Position numbers and translations under genes: made by a program. Positions 34,278 to 42,717 of a stretch of DNA of 64,000 bases are shown one piece after another. Source of the DNA: Faecalibacterium sp. HTF-F (lineage in GTDB: Bacteria; Bacillota; Clostridia; Oscillospirales; Ruminococcaceae); the NCBI RefSeq assembly GCF_023347535.1, contig NZ_CP094473.1, positions 2,480,001 to 2,544,000 of the forward strand. Direction: 5' to 3'. The first letter of the stretch is position 1. Every line of letters begins with the position of its first letter. The notes beneath the pieces are model-generated. The model had not been told where the DNA came from and searched no databases. It saw nothing but the letters and a program-made list of their open reading frames with translations.

Positions 34278-35450
34278 TTGAAAAACAACACCAAAAAGCT
34301 CCTGTGCATCCTGCTGGCCCTTGCCGCAGTGGTGTGCGTCATTGTCGCCTGCTTCACGCTGAGCAGGCGCAAGCAGACCGACAGTGCATCTTCCGGCAGT
34401 GCATCTTCCACTGCTGCGTCTGTCTCACAGTTTGGTTCTGTGGCCGACTTCGATTACGAGACCTTTGATTACAGCGATGGTCTGGACGAAAACGGCTATT
34501 GGAACGGCATCAAAGCACTGGACTATGTAACCCTGCCGGAGGACTTCGGCTCCATCGCCCTGAAGGAGAGCGACCTGACCCCCACCGAAGATGAGCTGCA
34601 GCAGCAGATGGACAGCCTGCTGAACCAGTACACCACCTCCCAGCCTGTTACCGGCCGTGCCGCCCAGAGCGGGGATGTTGCCAACATCGATTACACCGGC
34701 ACCGTAGATGGCGTGGCCTTTACCGGCGGCACTGCCACCGGCTACGACCTGACGCTGGGCAGCGGTTCCTTCATCGATGGCTTTGAGGACCAGATCATCG
34801 GCCACAATGTGGGCGACACCTTTGATGTGACCGTCACCTTCCCGGACGGCTACGGCGATTCTACCGACGCCGAGGGCAACACGATCACCCTCAGCGGCAA
34901 GGAAGCCGTGTTCAGCGTGACCCTGAACTCCCTTTCCGAGAACGTGACCCCCGAACTGACCGATGAATGGGTGGAGTCCAACTTTGGCGTCAGCGACGAT
35001 TTGCACACCGCCGACCAGCTGCGCAGCTACTTTAGCGATGCACTGTATGCCAACAACTACGACAATGCCATCGTGGACTACCTGATGGCCAATTCCACCT
35101 TCAAGGAGCTGCCTGCCGAGATCACCAGCTACTACATCCGCATGTTCCTGAACCACTACAACCAGTACGCCACCGCCTACAGCATGGATCTGAACGCCTT
35201 TGCCCAGACGCAGGGCTACACCAGTGCGGATGCCATGCTGGCCGCTTCGGATGCCTATTTTGAGCATCTGGCAAAGCAGGATCTGATCTTTCAGGCCGTG
35301 GCTGAAGCCAAGAGCCTTGCTCCCACGCAGGAAGAACTGGACGACGCCAGCAGCACCTATGCCGACACCTACGGTGAGAACCGTGCGCACCTGAACGCTC
35401 TGCAGGCCTGTGTGCTGGCCTGGCTGGAAGAGAATTCCACCGTAGCGTAA
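34278..35450 (+). CDS. Membrane-anchored trigger-factor-like FKBP peptidyl-prolyl isomerase
   Basis: The 390-residue exported protein has a hydrophobic N-terminus, KKLLCILLALAAVVCVIVACF, which could be a lipobox (IVAC) or an uncleaved anchor, then a Ser/Ala linker. Next comes an FKBP domain (GDVANIDYTGTVDGVAFTGG, then GSFIDGFEDQIIGHNVGD) and a helical C-terminal part like trigger factor. Start is TTG at 34278: GGAGG lies exactly eight bases upstream, whereas the in-frame ATG at 34263 overlaps that GGAGG. A TATAAT box at 34204-34209 lies upstream. Likely an extracytoplasmic foldase. Confidence 0.85.
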   Translation: MKNNTKKLLCILLALAAVVCVIVACFTLSRRKQTDSASSGSASSTAASVSQFGSVADFDYETFDYSDGLDENGYWNGIKALDYVTLPEDFGSIALKESDLTPTEDELQQQMDSLLNQYTTSQPVTGRAAQSGDVANIDYTGTVDGVAFTGGTATGYDLTLGSGSFIDGFEDQIIGHNVGDTFDVTVTFPDGYGDSTDAEGNTITLSGKEAVFSVTLNSLSENVTPELTDEWVESNFGVSDDLHTADQLRSYFSDALYANNYDNAIVDYLMANSTFKELPAEITSYYIRMFLNHYNQYATAYSMDLNAFAQTQGYTSADAMLAASDAYFEHLAKQDLIFQAVAEAKSLAPTQEELDDASSTYADTYGENRAHLNALQACVLAWLEENSTVA

Positions 35451-35460
35451 AAACGCAGGA

Positions 35461-35590
35461 ACCCTTTAGAATGCCCTCCGCTCCGCTCTGGGCATATTCA
35501 GAGGAAAATTTATCTTTCATTTGCAGCTCCGAAAAGCCTGCGGGCTTTTCGGAGCTGCTTTTTCACAGGAAGGGCCGGAGCTTTCAGATG
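35461..35590 (+). repeat. E2 repeat copy D
   Basis: First hairpin ATGCCC/GGGCAT (35471-35495). Second hairpin GCAGCTCCGAAAAGC (35523-35537) with GCTTTTCGGAGCTGC (35544-35558), 15 of 15 paired, capped by CTGCGG. Then the TTTTTCACAGGAAGGGCCG tail. It starts 10 bp past the stop of the FKBP gene and faces copy G tail-to-tail. Confidence 0.85.
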
Positions 35591-35595
35591 CTGTT

Positions 35596-35722
35596 TTTCT
35601 TTGCAGCCCCTTCTGTGAAAAATGCAATACCGGACAGACCGCAGTCTGTCCGGTATTGCTCTAATAAAAAATAGTATTTCCGCTATTTATGCCCAGAGCG
35701 AAGCGGCGGGCATTTTCAAATC
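35596..35722 (-). repeat. E2 repeat copy G (inverted)
   Basis: Complete copy on the minus strand: first hairpin ATGCCC/GGGCAT (35689-35713). Second hairpin GCAATACCGGACAGA (35624-35638) with TCTGTCCGGTATTGC (35645-35659), 15 of 15 paired, CTGCGG cap in the element's own orientation. It abuts the stop codon of the next minus-strand gene. Confidence 0.85.
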
Positions 35723-35723
35723 G

Positions 35724-36371
35724 TCAGGCTTTTTCTTTCTTTCCGCCGTTCAGCTTCCAGAGCAGCCATGCATAGAAGTAATTCATCAGCAGGATGGCGA
35801 TGCACCACAGCACCGATGCCTGCACGCTCTGGTCATACACCTTCATAAAGGGATACGGCCCATCCACCACGCGCTGGATGTTCAACCACAAAATGATGCC
35901 GCCATACAGCACCGTGGGCAGCAGCGCCCACTTGACCGTGCTGCGGGGCAGGCGCGGTGTGCGCTCCAGCAGCACAAAGGAGAAGATGGCTGCCAGCGGA
36001 TTGAGCAGATGATGGTACAGCATGGAGCTGGTGCACAGCATGATGTACCAGCCGTTTCCATCCTCATACATGGGGCCCAGCACGAACACCACCGTGAGAA
36101 AGGTCATGGTCAGGCAGCAGGTGGCGATATACTTGAGGGTGTGCAGCCAGCGCGGCAGTTCCCTGCCGGTAAAGATGCACACCAGCTGACTCACCGCCAC
36201 CATAGCGCAGATGCAGGCCGAAAGGATGTTGGAATCCTCCGTGTAGAAAATGAACATCTGCTCTTTGCCCCAATCCCAGCTCATGGGCAGGGCAATAGGC
36301 TCCGCCCAGACGATGAACAGGTTCAGCGCGATGGAGAGCAGGCGGCGCACCGTATCAGCAAATTTTTTCAT
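35724..36371 (-). CDS. Integral membrane protein, possibly Pr6Pr family
   Basis: The 215-residue protein has six probable membrane helices. The stretch FIFYTEDSNILSACICAMVAV resembles the YFTIQSN segment of Pr6Pr-type membrane proteins, and MLYHHLLNPLAAIFSFVLLE carries a paired His motif in a helix, also seen there. Function is unknown. The basic tail (KLNGGKKEKA) should be cytosolic. The assignment is tentative; that it is a real gene is well supported by length, hydrophobicity and an AGGAAAA ribosome site. Confidence 0.72.
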   Translation of the reverse strand: MKKFADTVRRLLSIALNLFIVWAEPIALPMSWDWGKEQMFIFYTEDSNILSACICAMVAVSQLVCIFTGRELPRWLHTLKYIATCCLTMTFLTVVFVLGPMYEDGNGWYIMLCTSSMLYHHLLNPLAAIFSFVLLERTPRLPRSTVKWALLPTVLYGGIILWLNIQRVVDGPYPFMKVYDQSVQASVLWCIAILLMNYFYAWLLWKLNGGKKEKA

Positions 36372-36390
36372 GATATTTTCCTAATAGCAA

Positions 36391-36531
36391 AACCCTCTCC
36401 GTCAGTGCGGACGCATTGCCACCTCTCCTGAAGGGCGAGGTTTTGGCTGCAGAGATAAATTTCTCCGTTTTTGCCAAAGCTCCCCCTTTCGGGGGAGCTG
36501 GCAATGCCGCAAGGCATTGACTGAGAGGGTT
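36391..36531 (+). repeat. R1 repeat copy d (141 bp)
   Basis: Ends AACCCTCTCCGTC (36391-36403) and GACTGAGAGGGTT (36519-36531). It lies between the pgsA stop (4 bp away) and the start of the membrane protein gene. Inner palindromes CACCTCTCCTGAAGGGCGAGG and AGCTCCCCCTTTCGGGGGAG. Confidence 0.82.
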
Positions 36532-36535
36532 CTTT

Positions 36536-37150
36536 TTATTTTGCGGTGTTGATGAAGCTGCGGTTGTCCCACAGGTATTTGATGCCGGAAATGGCCGTCA
36601 CGGCAGCCACCAGCCAGCACAGCACCATGGAAATGCTGATTACCAGGATCTGCCGCGCGCCCTGCTCTGTGCCGGTAGCCGACATGCTTGCAATGGACAT
36701 GCCAAAGAAGTAGAAGATGATGCTCAGCATCTGCAGCACGGTCTTCACCTTGCCCCACATGTTGGCGGCGATCACCTTGCCGTCCTTGGCGCCGGCGGCC
36801 ACCATGCGCAGGCCGGACACAGCAAATTCGCGGGCCAGAATGATGCACAGCACCACCGGGCTGCACACGCCGTCCCGCATCATGTAAATGAAGGCCACAG
36901 TGGTGAGCAGTTTGTCGGCCAGCGGGTCGGCAAACTTGCCGAAGTCGGTCACCATGTTCCACTTTCTGGCCAGATGGCCGTCCAGAAAATCGGTAAAGCT
37001 GGCGGCAGCAAAGACGATGCCTGCGATCAGGTAATACGTCGGCTGGAAGGAGCCATCCGCGATGCCGTTCAGACCGGTCAGGGACGCAAAGATCATGAAC
37101 ACGGGCACCAGCAGGATGCGGGTCAAGGTAAGCTTATTGGGCAGATTCAT
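36536..37150 (-). CDS. pgsA: CDP-diacylglycerol--glycerol-3-phosphate 3-phosphatidyltransferase
   Basis: Membrane enzyme of phosphatidylglycerol synthesis, 204 residues. It has the CDP-alcohol phosphotransferase signature DFLDGHLARKWNMVTDFGKF followed by ADPLADK (D-G-x2-A-R-x8-G-x3-D-x3-D), with several membrane helices. Starts with MNLPNKLTLTRI, as in the family. The start is 18 bp past the rimO stop, with GGAGGAA; rimO-pgsA is a conserved Clostridial pair. Confidence 0.95.
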   Translation of the reverse strand: MNLPNKLTLTRILLVPVFMIFASLTGLNGIADGSFQPTYYLIAGIVFAAASFTDFLDGHLARKWNMVTDFGKFADPLADKLLTTVAFIYMMRDGVCSPVVLCIILAREFAVSGLRMVAAGAKDGKVIAANMWGKVKTVLQMLSIIFYFFGMSIASMSATGTEQGARQILVISISMVLCWLVAAVTAISGIKYLWDNRSFINTAK

Positions 37151-37168
37151 ACAGATTCCTCCAATTTG

Positions 37169-38494
37169 TTATTTTGCAACAGTGCCATATAGATCGTAAA
37201 GGTCGCTGTCGTCCACCAGGACATCGTAGAACTGGCCGGGATACAGCGGTTCCTCGCTGGAAACGCAAACATTGCCGTCCACCTCAGGGGCGTCGCCGGT
37301 GGTGCGGCACAGATACAGGCCGCTCTCCTCGTCGATGCCGTCACAAAGCACATGCACGGTCTGGCCCACCTTTTCGGCCTGCTTCTGGGCCATGATGCCG
37401 GTCTGGATCTGCATCACCAGTTCGGCGCGCCTGTCCTTGGTCTCCTGATCAATCTGGCCGTCCATCTTGGCAGCAACGGTGTTTTCCTCGGCCGAGTAGG
37501 CAAAGCAGCCCAGACGGTCGAACTTTACTTCCTTGACGAAATTGCACAGATCCTCGAACTGCTCCTCAGTCTCGCCGGGGAAGCCTGCGATCAGGGTGGT
37601 GCGCAGGGTGATGCCGGGGATCTCGCGGCGCAGCTTGCCGATCACCTCCAGCAGCTCGGCGCGGTTGGAACGGCGGTTCATATTCTTGAGGATGGTATCG
37701 TTGCAGTGCTGGATGGGCAGGTCAAGGTAGGGCACCACTTTCTCATTGCGCTTCATGGCGGCAATAAACTCGTCCGTGATGCGCTCCGGGTAAGCGTACA
37801 TAATGCGGATCCACTCGAGGCCCGGCACCTTGTTCAGCTTATCCAGCAGCTCGCAGATGCTGCCGGGCTTGCCCCAGTCCTCGCCGTAGGCGGTGGGGTC
37901 CTGCGCGACCACGATCAGCTCTTTCACGCCCTCACCGGCCAGCCAGCGGGCCTCGGCCACGCAGTCGGCCATATCCCGGCTGTGCAGCGGGCCGCGGATG
38001 CCGGGGATGGCGCAGTAGTGGCAGCGGTTGTTGCAGCCCTCTGCAATTTTTAAGTACGCATAGTGGGCGGGCGTGCCGATGACACGCTTGCCGCCCAGCG
38101 GGAAGTCCTTTTTGGCACCGTAGCTTTCCAGATGATCCTCACCATGGAACAGGCGGTCCACGATGGTGTCGATGGCCTTGTTGGAGGCACAGCCCACCAC
38201 CGCGTCCACCTCGGGAATCTCTTCCTCGATCTGGCTGCGGTAGCGCTCGGCAAGACAGCCGGTGACGATGACCTTCAGCTCTGGGTTCTGCTGCTTGTAG
38301 GAGCAGGCTTCCAGAATGTTTTCAATGGCTTCGGTCTTGGCGCTCTCGATAAAACCGCAGGTGTTCACAAGGATCACATCTGCTTCGGCCAGATCTGCCA
38401 CGGTCTCGTGGCCGGCAGACAGCAGGATGTGCACCATCACATCCAGATCGACCTGATTTTTGGGGCAGCCAAGGGAGATACATGCAATTTTCAT
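37169..38494 (-). CDS. rimO: Ribosomal protein S12 methylthiotransferase
   Basis: Radical-SAM enzyme that methylthiolates Asp88 of S12. At 441 residues it has the UPF0004 domain with three cluster cysteines (Cys10 in SLGCPKNQVD, Cys46 in NTCGF, Cys80 in TGCLAE). The radical SAM triad is CNNRCHYCAIP (Cys154, 158, 161), and a C-terminal TRAM domain follows. PKNQVD after the first Cys separates it from MiaB. It depends on Fe-S supply such as NifS-NifU. First gene of the rimO-pgsA operon; the ribosome site is weak. Confidence 0.96.
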   Translation of the reverse strand: MKIACISLGCPKNQVDLDVMVHILLSAGHETVADLAEADVILVNTCGFIESAKTEAIENILEACSYKQQNPELKVIVTGCLAERYRSQIEEEIPEVDAVVGCASNKAIDTIVDRLFHGEDHLESYGAKKDFPLGGKRVIGTPAHYAYLKIAEGCNNRCHYCAIPGIRGPLHSRDMADCVAEARWLAGEGVKELIVVAQDPTAYGEDWGKPGSICELLDKLNKVPGLEWIRIMYAYPERITDEFIAAMKRNEKVVPYLDLPIQHCNDTILKNMNRRSNRAELLEVIGKLRREIPGITLRTTLIAGFPGETEEQFEDLCNFVKEVKFDRLGCFAYSAEENTVAAKMDGQIDQETKDRRAELVMQIQTGIMAQKQAEKVGQTVHVLCDGIDEESGLYLCRTTGDAPEVDGNVCVSSEEPLYPGQFYDVLVDDSDLYDLYGTVAK

Positions 38495-38548
38495 AGGGGG
38501 TGATACTCTCTTTCTCTTTTGAGGGGATGCTTTTAAAATTTACGATTT
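38495..38548. other. Upstream region of rimO
   Basis: Start of a 384-bp gene-free gap (38495-38878) that is filled by E2 copy B and then R1 copy e. This first part is AT-rich and probably holds the rimO promoter, but no clear boxes were found. Confidence 0.35.
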
Positions 38549-38680
38549 CATGATTTAAAATGCGCTCCGCGTTCGCTTTGCGCATAGACAGCGGAAGAAT
38601 TATTTTAAATTTCGGGTCACAGGAAAGTCTGCGGACTTTCCTGTGACCCATTTTCACGGAGAGGAGTCGCGGAGGGAAGC
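38549..38680 (+). repeat. E2 repeat copy B
   Basis: First hairpin ATGCGC/GCGCAT (38560-38585). Conserved AGCGGAA and ATTATTTTAAAT follow. Second hairpin GGGTCACAGGAAAGT (38614-38628) with ACTTTCCTGTGACCC (38635-38649), 15 of 15 paired, CTGCGG cap; then TTTTCACGGAGAGGAGTCG. ATTTAAAAT before and ATTTTAAAT after the first hairpin can form an outer helix. It is divergent from rimO. Confidence 0.87.
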
Positions 38681-38745
38681 AGCTGCTGCCGCGCCTGCTT
38701 TCTATGGAAGCGGCGGTGCGGCGGGAAGTTTTCTGCGAACTGCGG

Positions 38746-38878
38746 AACCCTCTCAGTCACGCCTCCGGCGTGCCAGCTCCCCCGAGGGGGGAGCTTTTGG
38801 CGATGCGGTAAAGTTTCCGGTTTCGTCAGGCTCCCTCTTTGAGGGAGCTGGCATCGCGCAGCGATGACTGAGAGGGTT
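38746..38878 (+). repeat. R1 repeat copy e (133 bp)
   Basis: Perfect 13-bp ends AACCCTCTCAGTC (38746-38758) and GACTGAGAGGGTT (38866-38878). The last base touches the recX stop codon. Inner palindromes AGCTCCCCCGAGGGGGGAGCT and GCTCCCTCTTTGAGGGAGC. It probably terminates recA-recX. Confidence 0.87.
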
Positions 38879-39388
38879 CTACTCCTCCTCCGCCCTGCGG
38901 ATGGCTTCCTTCACCACCGGGTAGGCAAAGCCCCGGCGCATGAGGGCAGCAGTCACAAGGTCGCGGCGGCCATCGGCCAGCTTTTTCATATAGCGGCTTT
39001 GCACCAGAGCGGCGGCAGCTTCCAGCTCCGGGCTTTCGCCGTCCTCATCTGGGGCATAGACGCTTTCCAGTGCCTGCTCGATCTGCGTACCGGAAAGGCC
39101 CTTCTGCCGCAGGTTCTGGGCCGCCGCACGGCGGCTCTTGCGGGCAGCAAGCAGGCTGTGGGCACGGGCCTCGGCATAGCGGTCATCGTTTACGTAATCC
39201 CGCTCCACCATTTCTGCCACGGCTGCAGCCGCAGCCTGCTCCGTAAAACCATAGCACAGCCGCTCGTACAGCTGGGCCGAGGACATTTCCCGCGAGGCCA
39301 GCGCATCCAGTGCGCGGGCGCGGGCCTTGGCCGGGTCGGCACACTTTTCTTCTTCCGGCTTCGGGCGGCGGCGTTTATAAAAGGACAT
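38879..39388 (-). CDS. recX: RecX family regulator of RecA
   Basis: RecX proteins bind RecA filaments and limit or modulate recombination. The 169-residue protein is helical with the three-repeat pattern of the family (ARALDALASREMSSAQLYERL, then YVNDDRYAEARAHSLLAARKS, then VTAALMRRGFAYPVVKEAI). The DDRYA motif is characteristic. Its ATG follows the recA stop directly and the ribosome site GGAGG lies inside the last recA codons. Confidence 0.92.
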   Translation of the reverse strand: MSFYKRRRPKPEEEKCADPAKARARALDALASREMSSAQLYERLCYGFTEQAAAAAVAEMVERDYVNDDRYAEARAHSLLAARKSRRAAAQNLRQKGLSGTQIEQALESVYAPDEDGESPELEAAAALVQSRYMKKLADGRRDLVTAALMRRGFAYPVVKEAIRRAEEE

Positions 39389-40573
39389 TTAATCCTCCAC
39401 CATGATATCCAGCTCGCTCTCGCTGCTGCGGGCAGGTGCCTTGACCACCGGCTCCTTAGCGTCCTTTGCCGCTTCTGCAGGCTCTTCGGCCTTGGAAGAA
39501 GCATTCTTGCCTGCCGGGCGGCGGGAAGCGTACAGCTTGTCGGCATTGGCGCGGATCTGGCCCTCGATGTCGTTTGCGATCTCGGGATTGTCCTTCAGGA
39601 ACTGCTTTGCGTTGTCGCGGCCCTGCCCCAAACGGACATCGCCATAGTTGAACCATGCGCCGCTCTTCTGCACGATGCCCAGCTTCACGCCCACATCGAT
39701 GAGTTCACTCATCTTGGAGATGCCCTCGCCGAACATGATATCGAACTCTGCCTCACGGAACGGAGGTGCCACCTTGTTCTTGACGATCTTGGCGCGGGTG
39801 TGGTTGCCGATGAACTGGCCGGAGGAGTCCTTCAGGCCCTCCACGCGGCGGATGTCGATGCGCACCGAGGCGTAATATTTCAGGGCACGGCCACCGGTGG
39901 TGACCTCCGGGTTGCCGTACATCACGCCCACCTTCTCGCGCAGCTGGTTGATGAAGACGCAGACCGTGTTGGTCTTGCCGATGACCGAAGTCAGCTTGCG
40001 CATGGCCTGACTCATCAGGCGGGCCTGCAGGCCCACATGGCTGTCGCCCATTTCGCCCTCGATCTCAGCCCTCGGCACCATGGCGGCAACCGAGTCCACC
40101 ACGATGGCATCGATGGCACCGGAGCGCACCAGTGCTTCGCAGATCTCCATGGCCTGCTCGCCGGTGTCCGGCTGGCTGACCAGGAGATTATTGATGTCCA
40201 CGCCCAGCGCTTCGGCATAGGTGGGGTCCAGTGCGTGCTCCACGTCAATGAAAGCCACTTCGCCGCCCTGCTTCTGGGCTTCGGCCAGAATGTGCAGTGC
40301 CAGCGTGGTCTTACCGCTGGATTCCGGGCCGTACACCTCAATGATGCGTCCGCGGGGCACACCGCCCACGCCCAGAGCCAGATCCAGACCCAGACTGCCG
40401 GTGGAAATGGCATCCACCTGCATGGAGGCGTTGTCGCCCAGCTTCATCACGGCACCCTTGCCGAACTGCTTTTCGATCTGGGCCAGCGCAGTGGCCAGTG
40501 CGTCCTTTTTTGCCTCCGGCTCGGTCTTTTTGGTGGCCGGGACAACGGTGTTGTTGTTCTGATTTTTCGCCAT
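39389..40573 (-). CDS. recA: Recombinase RecA
   Basis: Strand-exchange recombinase and SOS co-protease. The 394-residue protein has Walker A GPESSGKT (residues 82-89), [34 protein letters not shown] (Walker B) and [22 protein letters not shown] (loop L2 region). The C-terminus is an extended Ala/Glu/Ser tail of about 50 residues. It has its own promoter and is coupled to recX. Confidence 0.99.
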   Translation of the reverse strand: MAKNQNNNTVVPATKKTEPEAKKDALATALAQIEKQFGKGAVMKLGDNASMQVDAISTGSLGLDLALGVGGVPRGRIIEVYGPESSGKTTLALHILAEAQKQGGEVAFIDVEHALDPTYAEALGVDINNLLVSQPDTGEQAMEICEALVRSGAIDAIVVDSVAAMVPRAEIEGEMGDSHVGLQARLMSQAMRKLTSVIGKTNTVCVFINQLREKVGVMYGNPEVTTGGRALKYYASVRIDIRRVEGLKDSSGQFIGNHTRAKIVKNKVAPPFREAEFDIMFGEGISKMSELIDVGVKLGIVQKSGAWFNYGDVRLGQGRDNAKQFLKDNPEIANDIEGQIRANADKLYASRRPAGKNASSKAEEPAEAAKDAKEPVVKAPARSSESELDIMVED

Positions 40574-40637
40574 AGCGTGCTGCTCCTTTTCTTCCTGCTG
40601 CCCGCCGTGCGCGGGCTGTCCGTATACCTTCCAGTAT

Positions 40638-40676
40638 AGTATACCACAAAATCAAAATATTACAACAAGAAGTTGT
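40638..40676 (-). promoter_or_regulatory. Promoter of recA with a possible operator
   Basis: Minus-strand TTGTAA (40660-40665), 16-bp spacer, TATACT (40638-40643). An inverted repeat, ACAAC-N5-GTTGT (40662-40676), overlaps the -35. The usual Gram-positive LexA box GAAC-N4-GTTC is absent. Two GTATAC words also flank the -10. Confidence 0.6.
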
Positions 40677-40693
40677 TTGCTTTTTTCGTTTGA

Positions 40694-41665
40694 TCAGCCG
40701 GGTCTGCGGGCGATCATGCACCGGTCGTTGCCGCCAAAATCCTTGCGGCACGCAATGTCTGCCCAGCCGTTTGCAGCCAGCAGTGCCGTCACAGCTTCCC
40801 TCTGCTGCCAGCCGATCTCCAGCACCAGTGCGCCGCCGGGCCGCAGCAGCTTCTGGTAATGCTGTGCAAGGGCACGGTAAAACACAAGGCCGTCCTCCCC
40901 CGCTTCCAGCGCCATGGCCGGTTCCTGTGCCACCTCCGGCTGCAGGTGCCGCATCTCCTCGGCAGTGAGATACGGCGGGTTGGATACGATGAGGTCAAGC
41001 TCCCCTTCCGGTGCACTTTTCCAGTAGGTGAACAGATCCCCCTGCACCGGCTCCACCGCATAGGCCGGCTTTGCCTTTGCGCGCAGGGCATTCAGTGCCG
41101 GGCCCCAGTCAAAGGCCGGTGCAGCCTCCTGCTCAAAGGCAGCAGGCTCCAGCAAGTCCTCCGTCTGCCCGCCCTGCCCTTTCAGGGCACAGCGGCAGTT
41201 CTTTTCCAGATAAACAAAGGCTTCCGGGCTTTTTTCCACGCAGGTCACCTGCGCCGCCGGGCAGAAGCGCTTGACGCCCAGCCCCAGACAGCCGGTCCCC
41301 GCGCAGAGATCCAGCACCCGGGGCGCGGCAATGCCCGTCAGGGTATTGGCAGCCGCTTCCGCTACCACCTCGGTGTCTGCACGGGGGCAGAGCACACCGG
41401 GGCCAACGGCAAGGTCAAAATCCAGAAAGCTCCAGATCCCGCACAGGTATTGCAGCGGTTCCCGCTGCTCACGGCGCGTGCAGAGGTTTTCCAGCTTTTC
41501 CGCTTCCTCCGTGGTCAGCACTCGGTCAGAAAGGCGGGCATCCCGCCCGGCTGCCGCACGGAACAGCTCCCGTGCATCGTAATCCGCATCCGGACAGCCT
41601 GCGGCGACAAGCCGCGCTTCCACCCTGCGCACCGCTTCCCGCGGAGACAGACCTGCACTTACCAT
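40694..41665 (-). CDS. prmC: Release factor glutamine methyltransferase
   Basis: Methylates the GGQ glutamine of release factors RF1/RF2. The 323-residue protein has an N-terminal helical domain (SPREAVRRVEARLVAAG), the SAM-binding VLDLCAGTGCLGLGV and the catalytic NPPYLTAEEM. It is about 30-40 residues longer than usual, with extra sequence (about 165-205) before the NPPY strand. It overlaps the end of the DUF1385 gene by 7 bp, a neighbourhood conserved in Clostridia (often with prfA). Confidence 0.93.
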   Translation of the reverse strand: MVSAGLSPREAVRRVEARLVAAGCPDADYDARELFRAAAGRDARLSDRVLTTEEAEKLENLCTRREQREPLQYLCGIWSFLDFDLAVGPGVLCPRADTEVVAEAAANTLTGIAAPRVLDLCAGTGCLGLGVKRFCPAAQVTCVEKSPEAFVYLEKNCRCALKGQGGQTEDLLEPAAFEQEAAPAFDWGPALNALRAKAKPAYAVEPVQGDLFTYWKSAPEGELDLIVSNPPYLTAEEMRHLQPEVAQEPAMALEAGEDGLVFYRALAQHYQKLLRPGGALVLEIGWQQREAVTALLAANGWADIACRKDFGGNDRCMIARRPG

Positions 41666-42606
41666 CTGCCGTCCTCCGGGTTCTCGGGCAGCACAGGGGT
41701 CACGGCGGCAATGGCCACCTCGATCATGCTGTCGTCCGGTTCAAACACGGTCAGGTGCTGCACCCAGATGCCGGGTTGGCGGATGATGCGGGTGGCGATG
41801 TTGTCTGACCGACCGCACCATTTGAGCAGCTCGTAGCTGATGCCCATGACCACCGGCAGCAGCAGCAGCTTGAACAGTACCCGCAGGCCGATGCTGCCCC
41901 AGGGCAGAACGCTGTACAAAAACACGCTGACGATGACCACCAGAATGAGGAAACTGGTGCCGCAGCGGGGATGGAAGCGGGTGTATTTGCGCACATTCTC
42001 CACGGTCAGCGCGTCACCGGCCTCGTAGCAGGCAATGGTCTTGTGCTCGGCACCGTGGTACTCGAACACCCGGTGGATTTCCTTCATTCTGGAAATACCC
42101 ACCATATAGGTCAGGAAGATAGCGACCTTGAGCACAGCTTCCAGCACCACCTTGCCCCAGCGGCCCAGCGTGATAAAACGGCTCACGCCGCCCACGATGA
42201 GGGTGGGCAGCACCGTAAAGAGCAGGATCGCCAGCAGGCCGCCCACCACAGCGGCGCAGGCCAGCAGGGCATCCTCAGCCTTCTGGCCGAAATGCTCTCC
42301 CACCCATTTTTCAAAGGCGGTCTCCTCTTCCTCGGGGTCGTAGTCGTCCCCCATGCTCACCTGAGCGGAGTACATCATGTAGTGGTAGCCCACGATCAGA
42401 CTTTCGATCATGGAGATGGCGCCGCGCACCAGCGGGATCTTGGTCCAGATGCCATGGTTCTTCACGGGGTCGATCTTGGTCTCAATGGTGCCGTCCGGCT
42501 TGCGCACCGCGCAGCAGATGAGCTTTGGGCCGCGCATCATAATGCCTTCCATCAGTGCCTGACCGCCCACACTGGTCTTGAAACGTTCCTTTTTTGGTTG
42601 ATTCAT
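41659..42606 (-). CDS. DUF1385 family membrane protein (YqhQ-like)
   Basis: The 315-residue membrane protein has SVGGQALMEGIMMRGPK at the N-terminus, the strongest DUF1385 signature, four or five membrane helices, and EIHRVFEYHGAEHKTIACYEAG with RFHPRCGTSFL. Function is not established; the family often sits before prmC and prfA. AGGAGAA gives the start. Confidence 0.92.
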   Translation of the reverse strand: MNQPKKERFKTSVGGQALMEGIMMRGPKLICCAVRKPDGTIETKIDPVKNHGIWTKIPLVRGAISMIESLIVGYHYMMYSAQVSMGDDYDPEEEETAFEKWVGEHFGQKAEDALLACAAVVGGLLAILLFTVLPTLIVGGVSRFITLGRWGKVVLEAVLKVAIFLTYMVGISRMKEIHRVFEYHGAEHKTIACYEAGDALTVENVRKYTRFHPRCGTSFLILVVIVSVFLYSVLPWGSIGLRVLFKLLLLPVVMGISYELLKWCGRSDNIATRIIRQPGIWVQHLTVFEPDDSMIEVAIAAVTPVLPENPEDGRW

Positions 42607-42717
42607 TGGGTTCTCCTATCGGATCATATTTTTCCCGGTCATTTTACCACATAATTGTGACAAAATCTGTATCTGCAAAGCACAAAAAGCTGCCGGTGTG
42701 CAATGTTTATGCAGGCT

